A DNA stretch of 64,000 nt from Pteria penguin (taxonomy: Eukaryota > Mollusca > Bivalvia > Pterioida > Pteriidae). The notes beneath the pieces are model-generated. The model made no database searches, had not been told where the DNA came from, and was given only the letters and a program-made list of their open reading frames with translations. Shown piece after piece: positions 47,601 to 64,000 of the stretch. Positions within the stretch are counted from its first letter, which is position 1; each line of letters starts with the position of its first letter. Where the stretch lies: the NCBI GenBank assembly GCA_035048485.1, contig CM068586.1:29063849-29127848 (forward strand), read 5' to 3'. Made by a program: the position numbers and the translations under genes.

Positions 47601-50600
47601 ACCAGGCCCTTTATATCATAGGATATTATCAAGATTTAGATCTGTCTACTACCCTCGCCAGTACCTGGCAATTTAAGAAGCAATGATAGCATAGCATGGG
47701 AAATTATCAAGTCGTGTGTGCAGTCCTGATAAACCAGTAAAATATGGCTTGAAAGCATATCTACTGGTTGATGCTGATAAAGCTTACTGTGTTAAGTTTA
47801 AATTGTAAACCGGCAAACAGTCTGTTTTGCCTTCCAAAAATGGGGCCACCTATGATTTAGTGATGGATTTAATCAGAAATCATTTTGTAAGGGGACACAA
47901 ATTTTATATTGTGACAATTATTACTTATCTCCAAGACTATTTATGGACTTATGGTTGTTAGGTACTGGTGCGACAGGGACTGTGAGGCAATATAGAAAAG
48001 GTATACCATCTACTATCAAACAAGTAAAATCTTCAACGGAAAGGGGACACAACTGCCATGCACTATGGACCCCTCAGTTGTTTGAAATATAAGGACTCTA
48101 AAATAGTACACCTTATTAGTACAACGGAAATATCAACCAATATCCTGACAGGATGACATGACCATTATTATTATGAATTATTATAGTTACCCTCCTTTAT
48201 GCGTTCAAAATTTTATTAGTTTGGTGAAAGAAATTTCAATTACTAATTTATGGAAGTCATAAACTTGAAAGAAAAGTTTGTTGTATGACAGTACTAGTGA
48301 TATCAATGCGTTTTTGTCTGTCCTGATATTGATTCTTTATGTGTTTATTTGACAGTATATTCCTACCTATGTGCCCAACCTAGATCCAATGCTCCACACA
48401 CACCAAGGATTGTACTGCTGGGTCCAACAGGATCGGGTAAAGGTGTACAAGCTTCCCTCCTCGCCAATAAATACAATATTGTTAATGGTAAGTCAACTGG
48501 CCCTGTGCATCAGATCATGCTCCAACTGATATGTTTTTTAATGTCATTTAGCTTCAAAATGGACAAACTTCTTGTATTGATGTGCCTGAATTTTAATGAA
48601 AAGTCAATTTGAATAGAACATTGGTGGAATTGCTGGTGTGTTGTTTGATAGTCAGTCAGCACATGTGTAAATGTCCTCAAGTCTCAGTAAAAATTCAACT
48701 ATAAGGGAATATTTAATACATTTCTTCTTGTTAATAGATACAACTTTTTACTGTAGTACTGAGCTTTACTTAAATTTGGTTGAGCATTTTTACAGCATAC
48801 CCTAGCTATAAATAATTGTCACTCAATATCATTTCAGTTTCATGTGGCTCATTAATCAAACAAGCTATTGCTGACGAAACGAAAGCTGGACAAGCTGCAA
48901 AGACATACATTGACAAAGGCATGATGGGTAAGTGTTAGATATACAGGCACAGACTGCTAGCGTACATTTGTGTACATGGTAAGAGTTAAAACTGTTGTTG
49001 CAAAGAACCTTTGTTGATGTTGTGCTGGTTATGTTTAATTGTAAGTGTAACACTTGGATTTAAGACCTCACATGTTACTGATATAATAGCGTTTCTGACT
49101 GTTTTCCTTCCAGTGAGGTATGGTTCAGATTGATTTGGTGGTGGTTGTACGAGAGGGGTTATAGTCTTGTGCAATTAATTGTGCATTTATGCTACACTAA
49201 ATGTATACAGCTGTATTATATACATTGTATGTTTGTATCAGAAATACATGACTTGGTGTCGCCAATTTTGTACAGGAATGCTTATACTTGATCTTACACA
49301 CATTAAATCACCTAGATTTAGGCAAGTTTGGATCCTGTGTGTGAATACATTAATAGGAGAAAATATTTTAGGTGCTTTATGTTAAGTATAGAACAGTAAA
49401 ATTTCTAACCAAACAATTAAAGTTTGCATAGAATATCAGTCTAGTTATTACTCATATTTTTTTTTCAATCCTTTACTTTGGAGGGAAAGATGTTGAAACT
49501 TTTTATACATTCCTTCCTTACCATTCCTTTTCATGATGATATTTCATGATCTTGAAGGCTTTATCTAAAGAAGAGGAAAGTCATATTTAGCAATATTTCT
49601 GTCAATATTTTTGAACATTTTTATTAAAGTTAAATTACTCTGATATACACTAAGAATTAAGAGAGCCCTATTCAATCAAGTTTAGATCTAATTTACAAAA
49701 ATTAAGAACCAATTGGAAAAGGAAAAAAGCAAAAATTATGTAAATATTGGGAAAACAATGTGAAGCACTGTTAAGCAGTATGATTTACACTGATTAAGTT
49801 GATTCATAGATTAAAAATGGAAATCCACATTACATACATTAACTTTGAATTTCATGAATTATATTTTAGATAAACCAGGTAACTTTTGTATTAAACAATT
49901 GCTTGATTTTTGTTTTAGTTATACTCATAGATTTAAAATTCTTAACAAATGTATGAATGCAATAGATGTTTTAAAACCAGTCTTTCCTAATTCTATTTCT
50001 TTACCAATCAGAGTATATATAGAGCATTCTCTTTATGATATTCTGTTTTTGCTTGAAATAGAAATTATAAGACATAAGAGATTTTTCATTCTTATACTTT
50101 TCAAGCTTATTATTTCACTTATCATGCATAAGTCATAATAATACTTCTTTGTCTTTGAATAATTATGATAAATTATTTTACCTGAAATACTTACAATAAT
50201 CTTTCTTTAAATACCTTTGACTACAATTCTTTCCTCCCCCCCTCTCTCTCTCTCTCTCTCTACAGAGACTGCAATGTAGCCCATATTTGGGAAAGAAAAT
50301 TCTTTTAGTGTTACTGCTTTACAATATTACAATATAAAGAGACATGCATACATTATAAATGAATATTTACTTCATTGCACTCTTCATTCAGTTTACTGTT
50401 ACATATAAGAGAAATTTAATTGGTTTGAACAGTACCAGTATTTATTTTTGATTTCACATTTAAACTATATATAAGCAAATGTATACAATATTGTGGATCC
50501 AACAACAAGTTGTTAAACTTAAAGCTGTCTGCAAAGAATAATTTTAATTAGGTATTTTATTGATTTTGCTGCAGTTTCTTAAATTTATTATATATAAAAA

Positions 50601-52518
50601 CTTAGCCATGATAAATTATTAGCTTTGGTTAGATATAGTTTGTAAATAATCAATTATAAACTTTAGAGGGGGTGGGGTTTACATATTATGTAAAGATGTT
50701 GATGGAATGATAATAATCTTCAATGTATGTATAAAGATTTCAGTTTATGTACGTTTAATTTAATGATTTTTGATAGTGTTAGATTGTCAGTTTATTCACT
50801 AAAATGTACAAAACTATACGTCGATATAAAGCGTGTTTGTACACATATAAAATTCTATTTGTATGGTTTAATCAGTGTACACTGACATGGAGAGGCATAA
50901 AATATGATACACATTATTGCTTTGTTTACCTAAATACATGTAATATATTTTGCATGTTGATACAGGCAATAAATGAAATTAAAAGTTTATTTACACTGAA
51001 TTTAATTCTCTTTTGCATCAATTCTATATTGTGTGTAAAACCATAAATTAAAATTTTAATTCTAAAGACTTTGAAACTACTTCAAAATAAACAAGTTTGC
51101 AGTCTAACAAATTTATACTATCTGGTAGCTAGGATCTGCATGGATGATAAAGGATTGACCTGCATTTGATTTGATTTTAACATAAACATGATTTCAATAC
51201 ATGGGTATTAAAATTTCATTTCTGAGTACACACTTGCTAAGTAAGAGATATTGAGTGATAACTACATAACTACATATAAGTGTATAATCTATATTAGTCT
51301 TACACCAAATTGTATTCTCCTTTTTTGAAACTTTATATTTCTTAATTTGTTTGTATTATAGCTGTCTAAAACTCATGACTTAATTTGTAATTGTACGCGA
51401 AACAATTCTATGTAAAATCTACAGTGTATCACATAACATTACATGTATTATAAAAATTTGTGGTAAAATGCAGTTTACCTTAAAAATTCTCATGTGAATC
51501 CAAGCCTAATCCATTAATATTAAGACATGCAGTTACTACGAATTGTCACATATTTCACATTTAACATAACTAACAAACACTCTTCGTTGGGTCGAAAGCC
51601 ATGTGGTGATAAAATGGGAGGAGCAGTAACTGATCATCGTACAAATAAAATAAAGGAAAACACTGTATATGCCTGGTATGTAACAAGTATCACATATGAA
51701 ATGAATGTTGCGTAATGTTGAGTTTTCTTTTTGCAGTACCAGACAACACTGTTCTTAGCATACTGATCGAGAGGTTATCACAGTTAGATTGTGTGAGTCG
51801 TGGATGGGTACTTCATGGATATCCTCGTACACGAGAACAAGCAGAATCACTCTCTAAAGAAGGTTTTGTTCCTAACAGGTACATATATAAATCTGCTTGA
51901 ATATTAATGTCTTAAATTTATATAAAAGTACTGGCAATAGTTCATTAGGTTGAGCATTTATGTATATGGTTCTCACAACTGCTAAGTATTATGATTCAAA
52001 TACATATTGCAATATGTTAGCATTGCACTCTATCTCATTTTCAGGAATTTTGCCTCATTTAAGCTATTACCACCAGGGCATTATAGGTAGCTAGTGCTTC
52101 ACAAACTTTTTAAATTAAGTTAAACTTTATTAATAGTATGAACATATGTTTTTTGTCCGTTTGAATGATAATTTTTTCCTTTGTGTTATCTTGCAGAGTT
52201 TTCTTCCTGGATGTCCCTAATGATTCTGTCCTAGAGAGGCTTACCAGACGTGCCACTGACTACATCACTGGAGAGAGGTATCACATGCTATATAACCCCC
52301 CTCGTACACAGGAAGTTATTGACAGACTTCAAACATCTCCCAAAGACAGCGAGGACCAGGTGAAACAGCGACTATCCTCATATAGTGCCTATGTTGAGGA
52401 AATTGCAGATTATTACACTGAAGCTCAGCATGTCAATGCGGACCAAGATCCACATACTGTGTTTGAATGTATAGAGAGTCGAATTGTCAACCCTCTGCCA
52501 AAACGATTCTCAAGCTGA
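41632..52518 (+). CDS. AK8: Adenylate kinase 8, complete, ten coding exons
   Basis: Exons 41632-41715, 42815-42899, 43715-43878, 45209-45359, 45637-45708, 45958-46158, 48356-48487, 48838-48927, 51737-51878 and 52197-52518 join in frame to 1443 nt, 480 aa, essentially the length of vertebrate AK8. There are two tandem adenylate-kinase domains after an N-terminal extension. P-loop 1 is GPPASGKK (residues 64-71), with NMP/LID-type segments GWVMEGFPQTREQA and GRRVDPKTGDIYH. P-loop 2 is GPTGSGKG (275-282), followed by GWVLHGYPRTREQA and a LID region with TGERYH. The enzyme phosphorylates AMP and other NMPs with ATP or other NTPs; in animals AK8 is linked to cilia and axonemes. Exon 4 uses the second of two tandemly duplicated acceptors. 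The last exon is followed by AATAAA at 52521 and another at 52931. Confidence 0.95.
42026..42536. mobile_element. Element with AGGGCTCGAAATTAAC-type inverted termini
   Basis: The left end AGGGCTCGAAATTAAC is matched inversely by GTTAGTTGCGAGCCCT at the right. Subterminal copies of GGACTAAT or ATTAGTCC crowd both ends, as in DNA transposons whose transposase binds subterminal repeats. TTAGA occurs just outside each end, a possible short target duplication. It lies in the first intron of AK8 and has no intact transposase. Confidence 0.6.
43208..43359. mobile_element. 152-bp foldback element in AK8 intron
   Basis: Left arm ATAGAATATATGTCTTATTT, GAATGAATTACAATGGCTG and ATGCATTTAT pairs with right arm ATAAATGCATCAGACATTG, TAATTTATTCCTCA and AAATAAGACATTTATTCTAT. 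Arms of about 75 bp meet at a short centre (ATAATGCGCATTAT). Confidence 0.7.
44510..44683 (-). mobile_element. Second SINE family, tRNA-headed, minus strand
   Basis: Read on the minus strand it starts GGGGCAGGCTTGGTGTAGTG (A-box), then GGGTTCGATTCCCGGATTGC (B-box), and ends in ATATAACTGAAATATTG and AGTGACGTAAAACACC. The head and body differ from the main SINE family here but the GACGTAAAAC tail is shared. It lies in the AK8 intron before exon 4. Confidence 0.75.
44823..45090 (-). mobile_element. SINE copy beside AK8 exon 4, with target-site duplication
   Basis: Main-family SINE, minus strand (tail TTTTATGTCACTCCATGA, core CTATCCTGACACAGGAC, head GAGTTGAACCTAGGACCTC). It is flanked by TATTGCTTAT (44813-44822) and TATTGTTTAT (45091-45100), a 10-bp duplication with one mismatch. 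The right flank is where the duplicated splice acceptor begins. Confidence 0.8.
45093..45229 (+). repeat. Tandem duplication of the AK8 exon 4 splice acceptor
   Basis: Copy A (45093-45162) and copy B (45166-45229) share TTGT(T/C)TATAAAAATCTGACTA, TAGTAATTTGATGTTGTC, TTGTAG and the first 21 exon bases. Only copy B continues into the full exon. Splicing at copy A (45142) would read PVPTEMWMLSIKI then stop. Confidence 0.9.
50238..50263. repeat. (CT)n microsatellite
   Basis: A C run followed by about 11 CT units and TACAG, in the AK8 intron before exon 9. It looks like a strong pyrimidine tract and acceptor, but no open exon of matching phase was recognised after it. Confidence 0.85.
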
Positions 52519-52930
52519 AGAATAAAAAACTGATTTCTAAAAAGAATGGATTTATTTTGTTACGGGATTAATCTGATTTACAACTTTAGCTGATATAGTG
52601 GTTATCAGTCATCAATGTATAATTGATCATTATTTTAAAAAATACAAATTTGATACGAAGTCATAACTGTGGAAAAAGTAATCCAAATCAGACTTTTATT
52701 CATACTGACATTTAACAAACTCGCATGCAGTGTGATACCTGCATCATCTGTGATAAATTCTGTAGCTTTATGTGTTTTCACTTTTTTAAGGAAATATTCC
52801 GTCCATTGAGCTACATACCTATACATACTTGTTTGTTTTTTATTGTATCTTATTACACTGTGGAGAAAGATCTGTATACCTATTAGTATCAAGTGTATCA
52901 ACATTTCTTCTCTAAACAGGATACATTTGT

Positions 52931-52936
52931 AATAAA
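52931..52936 (+). terminator. Candidate poly(A) signal of AK8
   Basis: AATAAA lies 413 bp past the AK8 stop and is followed by T-rich sequence. A closer AATAAA at 52521-52526 starts only two bases after the stop, unusually near. Either could be used. Confidence 0.35.
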
Positions 52937-53183
52937 AGTTTCAATGAAAATATGCAGTTGAATTTTCTTGTTCTTTCACTGTATTTTTGATGTGCATCAA
53001 TTTCTTGAGTTGTAGGTTATCTACATGGATATCAACTAGGAAATTAGTTACATTTTGCAATTTATATACATGTATGTAATCTTAATGAAATGAAAAAATA
53101 TTGGAAGAATACCTGCTGTATTTGTTTTATTTCTGTTCCCTTAAACACAAGCAAAGTTTGTATTAGATTAACAGATACAACAA

Positions 53184-53480
53184 TCTTACTTAAACGTGAC
53201 TTGTACTTCTTTCCTCTGTGATACTCTCCATGTACAAGATCTTACAACTGCCAATTCAAGGTCATCTCAGGATGACCTTTCATTACATTACAGCCAATCA
53301 GAATCTGAGTTAGAGATCTGTTGGTATCATTAGTATGCAAAATAACACCCAAAGATCTCCAATTCAAATTCTGATTGGCTGTAAAAAGGTCATTCTGAGA
53401 TGACCTCAAATTGGCAGTTTAAGATCTTGTACATGAAGAGTATTGTAGAGAAATGAAATACAAGTCACGTTTTAATAAGA
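53184..53480. mobile_element. 297-bp MITE with long terminal inverted repeats
   Basis: Left TCTTACTTAAACGTGACTTG ... TGTACAAGATCTTA, TGCCAATT, GTCATCTCAGGATGACCT, CAGCCAATCAGAATCTGA. The right half carries the reverse complements in mirrored order, ending CAAGTCACGTTTTAATAAGA. Arms exceed 110 bp around an AT-rich centre. No coding capacity; it lies just downstream of AK8. Confidence 0.8.
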
Positions 53481-53975
53481 TCGCAGTTACAGAAATTTAA
53501 CTCCAATGGCAAATCCAATGAAGCATATGCTTTATATACTGTTTTCAGTTGCCCAGTATTCTATTAACATTTTATCATTACAGGTATTACAATTTTTTAT
53601 AAGGTGGATTCTAATAAAATCAATACCAATGCAGAATAACCCCAGTAGTGAAGCAGTTATGATCTAGTCATGTGGTACTGATCTAGTAAATTAGTTGTAG
53701 CAAACCCCTAATTGTTAAATGATCCCTCATCATATAATGGTAATATGTCCTGGTTGAGTAGTTTGTCATGGCCATATTTCACTGGGATTCAAATCCCTAG
53801 AGCTCATTGACAGACCAAATCCTAGAAATTGTGAAGTTGTATTGATTTCAAATGTAAATGAACATGGTCTTAGATACACTGGTATCCTGAATGCATAGTT
53901 CTCCTCATATTCAGGCTAGAGGAAGGATACTGGCTCAACAGTTTTATTGGCAAACATCTATTTCAGAGCAACATA

Positions 53976-54455
53976 GAAAGAAACAAAAGTTGTCAGAAGA
54001 CAACAAAGCTCACCAGGGGCATTAAATTCTATACATGGCAAAAGATTTTTGTAAATAAGTCAATCTCCATGGTTGAAGTCAACGTAAAAAAATTTTGATA
54101 CGTAATGAAAGGCTATGTCACAAGGAATACACACATGAAATATTTAAGCCCCATCTCTTACTATTTATAAATAAGGAACCAGGTAGGTCAATCTTAAAAA
54201 AGTTTTGGTACCCAAGGAACAAAGTAGATCAATGTCACAAAGACAAAAATTTTGGTACTCGATGAAAGGTCTTGACAATCAAAACCCTGTCTCTAATGGC
54301 TCTAAAGTTGCCATCCAGATTAAAGGGTTTTTCTACAGACGACAATGATGAAGCTCTCACGGTTCAGAAGTTATAGCAAAGGTTAAAGTTGACAACAAGA
54401 GACGGACAAATAAAAAACAATATGCCCCTGCTCTATTAATTCTGAGGCATTAAAA
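53976..54455. mobile_element. Interspersed element ending in ATATGCCCC...GAGGCATTAAA
   Basis: Begins near GTTGTCAGAAGACAACAAAG and CTCACCAGGGGCATTAAATT, holds diverged internal repeats (TTTTGGTAC, GTCACAA), and ends AGTTATAGCAAAGGTTAAAG, TTGACAACAAGAGACGGACA, AATATGCCCC. The 3' part is shared with 57995-58252. Confidence 0.55.
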
Positions 54456-57400
54456 GCCTTCAACTAGCCATCACTTTTTCACCTAGCTAGATACATACTC
54501 AAAACATAAGTTTTCATCTATTTCTTCATTTATTCATTTGTTTTAACAGAAAATTGCGGCATGCATTCATACACATACAGTTTTTCAACAAAATTATACC
54601 AGTACACATTTAAAATAAATTCTGGCAGATATACTAAATAACAACAAGTTATCAACACTAATCTGATATTCTATGCCCCTTAATCATTTCTATATATCGA
54701 TGTCATATGGGTTTTGACCCCCATAATGCCATATAAACATAGTATTCAAGGGCAGAGAATCTCCGACTACATCAACACCTTAAAAAAACCAAAACGAACG
54801 TAACATCTTAAAGCTAATAGTTTCTACAAAGCAAATAAAAAGGAAGACAACATATTTGGGGGATCATTAATAGCACAAGACTTGAAAATATCAAACAGGA
54901 TGACTGTTATCATGTAAAAATAATTTAAATGAAATGGTTTCCACAAATGAAATAAATTCTTAATATAATGCTGTGACTTCAATAGATCATTATGTATGTG
55001 ATAAAGATTAAAGGAAATTAAGTCTGGTGTCCCAGTGTTTAAACGGTAATGGCACAGAATCAAATTCTTAACCTTCAAATGGGTATAAACTTTTGCTATA
55101 TTTTTTTCACCAAGAAGTAATCTGTATGTATGCACCAAGTGAAAAATAATTTTTCATTACAATAAACGCTAACCTATCACGGCAGTGTTTACTGATTTAG
55201 TATGTATACATATACATTACAATCAACAACATGCTTTCAATGATAAATATTTTCAACCTTATAATATATAGCAAGTTATGTTCAGTTCAAATTTTGAGTG
55301 TTCCATGCAAATAACAAGTAAAAAAAAAAACTACGGTAAAAAGAACATACAGTAAGGAAATTTCAATATACTACTTACTACATGTGGATTTGTTTACATG
55401 CAATAATCATAATCTGCATTCATATATCAATAGCATTCTTTACTGCTGAACACTGAATGACAACTTAAAGTAGTTAATGATGAGAAAAGGGTTATAACAC
55501 TTTTACTTCAAAGTATACAAATCAAAGAATAATTACTAAAAAATTCTCCAAAGATCTATCAAAATTGTCTCATTAAAAATATAATTTTATGAACTACTGT
55601 GAATATTTTGCTTTGCAACCTTAATTTTTCAATAAGAGTCTTAATCTAATTAAAATACAATTTTAAACATGCCTTAATGACACATATCTAAGAGAATACA
55701 ATGTACTTCTGCTTTTTTTAATCTGAAATACATTAGAGACATGTAAATTATAAAAAAATGATCCAACTAACAACTGTCCAACATATAAGATTCCAAAAAG
55801 CAACTGTTGCAACTGACAAATCACGGGAGTTCAATAAGAATTAGGCGGAGGTACCCCTTATCATTTAAACAAGATGGTATCCTTTACCATCTCAAATGCA
55901 TCAAATAAAAGGTACAGACGTATTTCAAAAGCACTGGTATCATATCAAACACAATGATCATATTAAATTCACTACTAAACAGAGACAACAAGACTGGAAA
56001 CTTCTTACAACTTGAATATCAAATATAGAAGACAGATGAACAAGACTAAGAAATGTAACAGAAATTAAAATTATATTGGAAGATTTATTTACTAGTTCAT
56101 ATGCAAGACATTAATTTAAAACAGCATATCTGACAAATACTGGTACATACATTTGTAATTAATCTGATTCATGGACAACCTTGACCTCTGACTGAATTCC
56201 TTGATTTTACTTAAAAAAAGGGCACTTGTTTGACTACTGCAAATCACTTTTTTTCACACAGACTTCATTCTTATGCAAATTCATGAGCACAACTCAAAGC
56301 CAAGACTGATGTCTGCACTTCCTTGGATTCGACTATTCTCACTAAATAATGCCTCATGAACATATCCATTGTGAGATACTTGCAAAAATAATAAAGTCAT
56401 GCAAAATGGAAGGGTTTTACAATACCCAGTTTGGAACTAGTAAAATTTCCATTTCCCCCTTCAGTCTACGATCATGCATATTAATGTATCTATTAAAACA
56501 GTCTCACTCTATTTCATGACAAAAAAACTGCCCGACTGTCCACCATACTGAATAAAAATGACACTGCTTCCTTATGCTTCAATACAATACAGAAACATAA
56601 CTTAATGACAGTAATGAAATCTAGGACGATATGACTGGTTGTATAGTTACAGCTAAACAAATACATGTTACATACATTTTTCAATTTACTTGCATGCTGG
56701 ATAATATTATGGAACGCTTAGTGAACAATTCCATTATACTGGCAGTAGGAAATCATCAAGCAGGTATGGTGGCAATATAATATGAAATATTACAAAAGTA
56801 TTCATTTTATAACAAATCTAATAAGAAACATACCCAATTTAAGTACTTCACTTTCTTCATTATTTTTAACCAGTTCATTACAGCCATGATAATGCTTTAT
56901 TATTAATTATCTAATACATGTATATTTACACCCAGAAATAAAATGAAGAGTGTATAAGGAGTTAAATAACAGGAGTTATGTTAGTTTTTTGGTACATGTA
57001 TACACTTCATAATAATTGTATATCCTACATTCAGTTATTTTAGAGGAGAATAAGGAAAATGGATACAAAGATCTTTATTAAAATTTCATCAAAATATACT
57101 TTGTCCACAAAAATGTTACGCTTGAAATCTTATTATAACTATTTTTAGAAGAATCATGTCTCAGACACCAAACTTAGAATGGTTAGAAGTGTTTCCATGG
57201 AAATCTAACAGGGTATGCATCATGTGACCTTTTTACTTTTTATTATTATAAAACCACTCAACAATTATACCTGACTTCTTAACAAGTGTTCTATTGTTCA
57301 TGTATGAATATTCAGCAGAACCATGCATGCTTAACACACAATACTAAGTATGCTTCTCATCAGAGTTAAATAGCTTTAACCTGTTCTCCTACGACCACAA

Positions 57401-57467
57401 TGTGTCCAAATAACATATGATGAATTGTCTGAACAAATTAGTTATAGTTCCTAGAGGTTGACCAGTC
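54456..57467. other. Intergenic region and probable SURF4 3' region
   Basis: AT-rich sequence. The longest open frame (54824-55138, minus) has no start context or domain and is probably random. I see no exons here. Confidence 0.5.
57074..57079 (-). terminator. Candidate poly(A) signal of SURF4
   Basis: TTTATT on the plus strand is AATAAA on the minus strand, about 390 bp beyond the SURF4 stop. Other AATAAA-like sequences occur further left, so the 3' end is not fixed. Confidence 0.3.
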
Positions 57468-61499
<4,032 letters not shown>

Positions 61500-62160
61500 C
61501 TACTTTTTGTCAATGTGCACAGTACATGACCTGCCCAGCACAGTCCGAGCACTGCAGAATTTTTCCACATATCACATTTGTCCCAGTTCTTGTATAATTA
61601 CACAAAACTTTTTATATACTCCAGTTACATGTATGCAAACAAATGCAAAGGTAAACTTTTCTGATCTCTGTCGGTAGATAGTTTTCACTGAGCGAAAATT
61701 CACAAGAGTTATCTCCTGCTGTCAACCATTTTGTGGGTTAAAGCATGAAGTTTTGTGCTTTAATCTATAAAAAATACAATCTAAATTTCTTTAAAATCAT
61801 CTTTGAAAATATAAATTGCTTACAATTTAACCAAATTAATGGTTTGGTACTTCTTCGATATTGATTACAAAACAATAAATATTAAGATACAATTTATTTT
61901 GAAACTGTTAATTTTGGTGCAAAATTATGAAAACCTTCTCCAAACAAACCTCTTAATTGGTAATACTGTGAAGAAAATTCTCTTGTCTGACCCCAAATAT
62001 GGTAGACTACAGGAGGCAACTCCAATATATTTAGACATAGTGAAAATTATCTATTATATATGGTACTATGGACTAATACAACTATATGTATCATATAAAC
62101 TGGTACATTAAGTTTAGTTATATGTTATCTGGGAAATGCAATACCTGATCTTTGATTATC

Positions 62161-62540
62161 AACAAGAAACCAAAATAGGTCTTTATCACTCACCTGAGTA
62201 TCCTGAGCATATGAAAAACTTAAAAAGTATCTACCGGTAATCAGAATACAGGCATTCTCAAATGAAAGTAGTGTATCATTTTTCAAAGACTTTATTTCAG
62301 TTCTGAACCAAACACAACACATTCTAAAATACTTTCGTTTTCATACATTTAGAATTTTATTCTATACATGTATATGTATGTTACCCATCTAAACATTTTC
62401 TTTGCCGAAAAAGGATATTCTACTGAGCTGCTTTGCCACACCATGGCATGAACCAACCTTATACTAATTAAAGAGGCTCACTTTGGCCTCTATCACTCAA
62501 ATCAGCACAATGAACAAATACCTGCCCTATTCTTTTTAGT
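62161..62540 (+). mobile_element. Two degenerate heads of the compound element
   Basis: AACAAGAAACCAAAATAGGT then CTTTATCACTCACCTGAG (62160-62200), and AAAGAGGCTCACTTTGGCCT then CTATCACTCAAATCAGCACA (62470-62511), both recall the AACAAGAGGCCC...CTCACCTGAGCACA head at 33968. The region is upstream of the visible SURF4 exons. Confidence 0.4.
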
Positions 62541-63089
62541 CATATGACAAGACAATATCTATCTGAAGTCTGCACAGGAGAATGTGTAAGCACAAGTGCA
62601 TTGGAGTTTTGAACTGTCATACTGGGATAGAATAGAATATTATTTTTTGTTTTAGTCTCAGCAGTTAGACTGGTAAAAAGTCATTTTAAAGTACGCACAC
62701 CTTTAGGCAGTGTTAAAACTATGAAAAAAAAAATAATAATAAATTAATCATCTTTTATGATCAAGACAATTTATATATTATGTGCAAAAATACTTTACAT
62801 ACCGGTTTAAGTATTTTGTCTGCTCCAAAAGAATTTAAAGTTTTCTGGACTTTAAGGTTATCATCTGTGCAGACATTTTAAGCATAAGACTTCTTAACTC
62901 TTACAGTTAGAATTATTATTTGACCAATTAGTGCATCAGCTGTTGCAGATGTTCATACAAGTACTACATCATTTACATGTACATGAGTTGAATTTACAGC
63001 TAAATCCTTTTCCACTTTATGAACTTATAGAGTTCTCCCATGTGAAGTCACACTAAAAGCATTACTGGTAGCTCCCATGTTGGATTAAT

Positions 63090-63292
63090 ACATGTAGGAT
63101 TACAACTCTCAGACTTTTTCCATTTTTACCATATAAATTTCAATCGATTTTTGAGAAATTTACGAATTATCAGGGCAGATTTCATGAATTCAATGAGTAC
63201 ATACTGTATAATCAAACAGTTGATGATTTTTATTTTTTAGATTAACGAAGTTATGATATACATGAAGATAAAGTTGGAGAGTTGTAATCCAT
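63090..63292. repeat. Spaced inverted repeat
   Basis: GGATTACAACTCTC (near 63098) and GAGAGTTGTAATCC (near 63277) are exact reverse complements about 180 bp apart. Possibly the ends of a small MITE; the interior is AT-rich. Confidence 0.4.
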
Positions 63293-63534
63293 TTAATGAG
63301 ATACATGTAACTCTAGTCAATTTGAGGACACAAAGTTGAATGGGAACACCCTGTAAGAAAACTACATTTGTATAGGGCCACAACGTCTACCAGTTTCTTT
63401 CAAAGCCTTAACCAGATTGGGCAGAATCCCTCTAATGAATGATAGTCTTTCAAATGTGAGATAGGTTTTGTTGAGAGAGAAAATTTTCAGGGTTATTTCA
63501 ACTGCTAAAAATCTTGATTTTGGAAATTTTGTCT

Positions 63535-63807
63535 CAGTGATTGATTCTTGTTATCTGTCACACTACAATTATTTCACTAATATAGAGACAGTATCTGCCT
63601 GATGCACTGCAATGAATTATAACCCTTTACAACAGACCCTCCCAAAGCTGTGAGGGATCTTTTATGTGCCACCCCTATCATGACACAACACATCAATTTC
63701 TAGTCTCATCCGAAAGACAGAACACCAGTGTGCCTACAGCAGGAGTCAAACTTGGGACCTCTCAGTCATGAGCCCAGCACCTTATCCACTGAGCTACACT
63801 AGCTTGA
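63535..63807 (-). mobile_element. tRNA-headed SINE, diverged
   Basis: Minus-strand copy: tail TGATTGATTCTTGTTATCTG and TCACACTACAATTATTTCAC, core TGAGGGATCTTTTATGTGCC, head GAGTCAAACTTGGGACCTC and ATCCACTGAGCTACACTAGC. Divergence is high, comparable with copies 1 and 8. Confidence 0.8.
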
Positions 63808-64000
63808 ATTTTGGTTTGAAACTTAAAACTTAATTAGAGAGAATGTCTTTGTTGCTTGCTCTAGTTAGGAGTTTATTACTGCTTAAATATGGAATATTTA
63901 GCATCAAAAATAGCAAAGACTACAGATAAACATTTACATTGTACAGTCTACTACAAATACATTTAAGTAGTATGTCAAAAAGATCATGAAGTATAACCCT

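Noticed and set aside
54824..55138. 104-codon minus-strand open frame
   Set aside because: No recognisable domain or start context, in AT-rich flank of SURF4; likely chance.
62125..62322. Minus-strand stretch ending AAAGATCAG/gtattg as SURF4 exon 1
   Set aside because: The encoded residues do not resemble a SURF4 N-terminus and overlap a mobile-element head.

Overview
The window looks like nuclear DNA of an invertebrate, most probably a bivalve mollusc. It is AT-rich, its genes are split into many small exons with clear GT/AG introns, and it is crowded with tRNA-headed SINEs, foldback and MITE-like elements and simple repeats. The taxonomic call is inference from repeat style and gene content; no marker gene settles it. 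Nothing bacterial, organellar or viral was recognised.

Layout. 1-5270: repeats, including one copy of a roughly 1 kb duplicated segment and three SINEs. 5541-22107 (+): a multi-exon signalling gene encoding a C2-PDZ-DH-PH protein of about 841 aa. Its C2 and PDZ halves resemble vertebrate RGS3, but a Rho guanine-nucleotide exchange module follows instead of an RGS domain. Three alternative first exons (5541, 9913, 12354) all end in the same phase. 23740-26700: intergenic, with a SINE and two MITE-like elements. 26735-30442 (+): a two-exon gene for a secreted protein of about 189 aa that I cannot assign. 30450-36480: repeats, including a perfect 104-bp palindrome, a compound element with internal repeats and two minisatellites. 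36490-37930 (-): a tentative small secreted-peptide precursor with a Gly-Lys-Arg processing site. 38000-41600: intergenic, holding the second copy of the duplicated segment and a MITE with a 5-bp target duplication. 41632-52518 (+): a complete ten-exon adenylate kinase 8 gene (480 aa). 52960-57467: repeats and the probable SURF4 3' region. 57468-61472 (-): the last three coding exons of SURF4, whose first exon is not seen and probably lies past the right edge.

The genes do not form a pathway: a Rho-family GEF scaffold, an axonemal or cytosolic nucleotide kinase, an ER cargo receptor and two secreted-protein genes happen to be neighbours. The items most worth following up are the two unassigned secreted precursors, the triple promoter of the GEF gene, a duplicated splice acceptor beside a SINE in AK8, the perfect palindrome, and a SINE insertion whose empty site survives in the duplicated segment. 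All gene models come from reading frames, splice-site phase continuity and remembered family features; no search was run.
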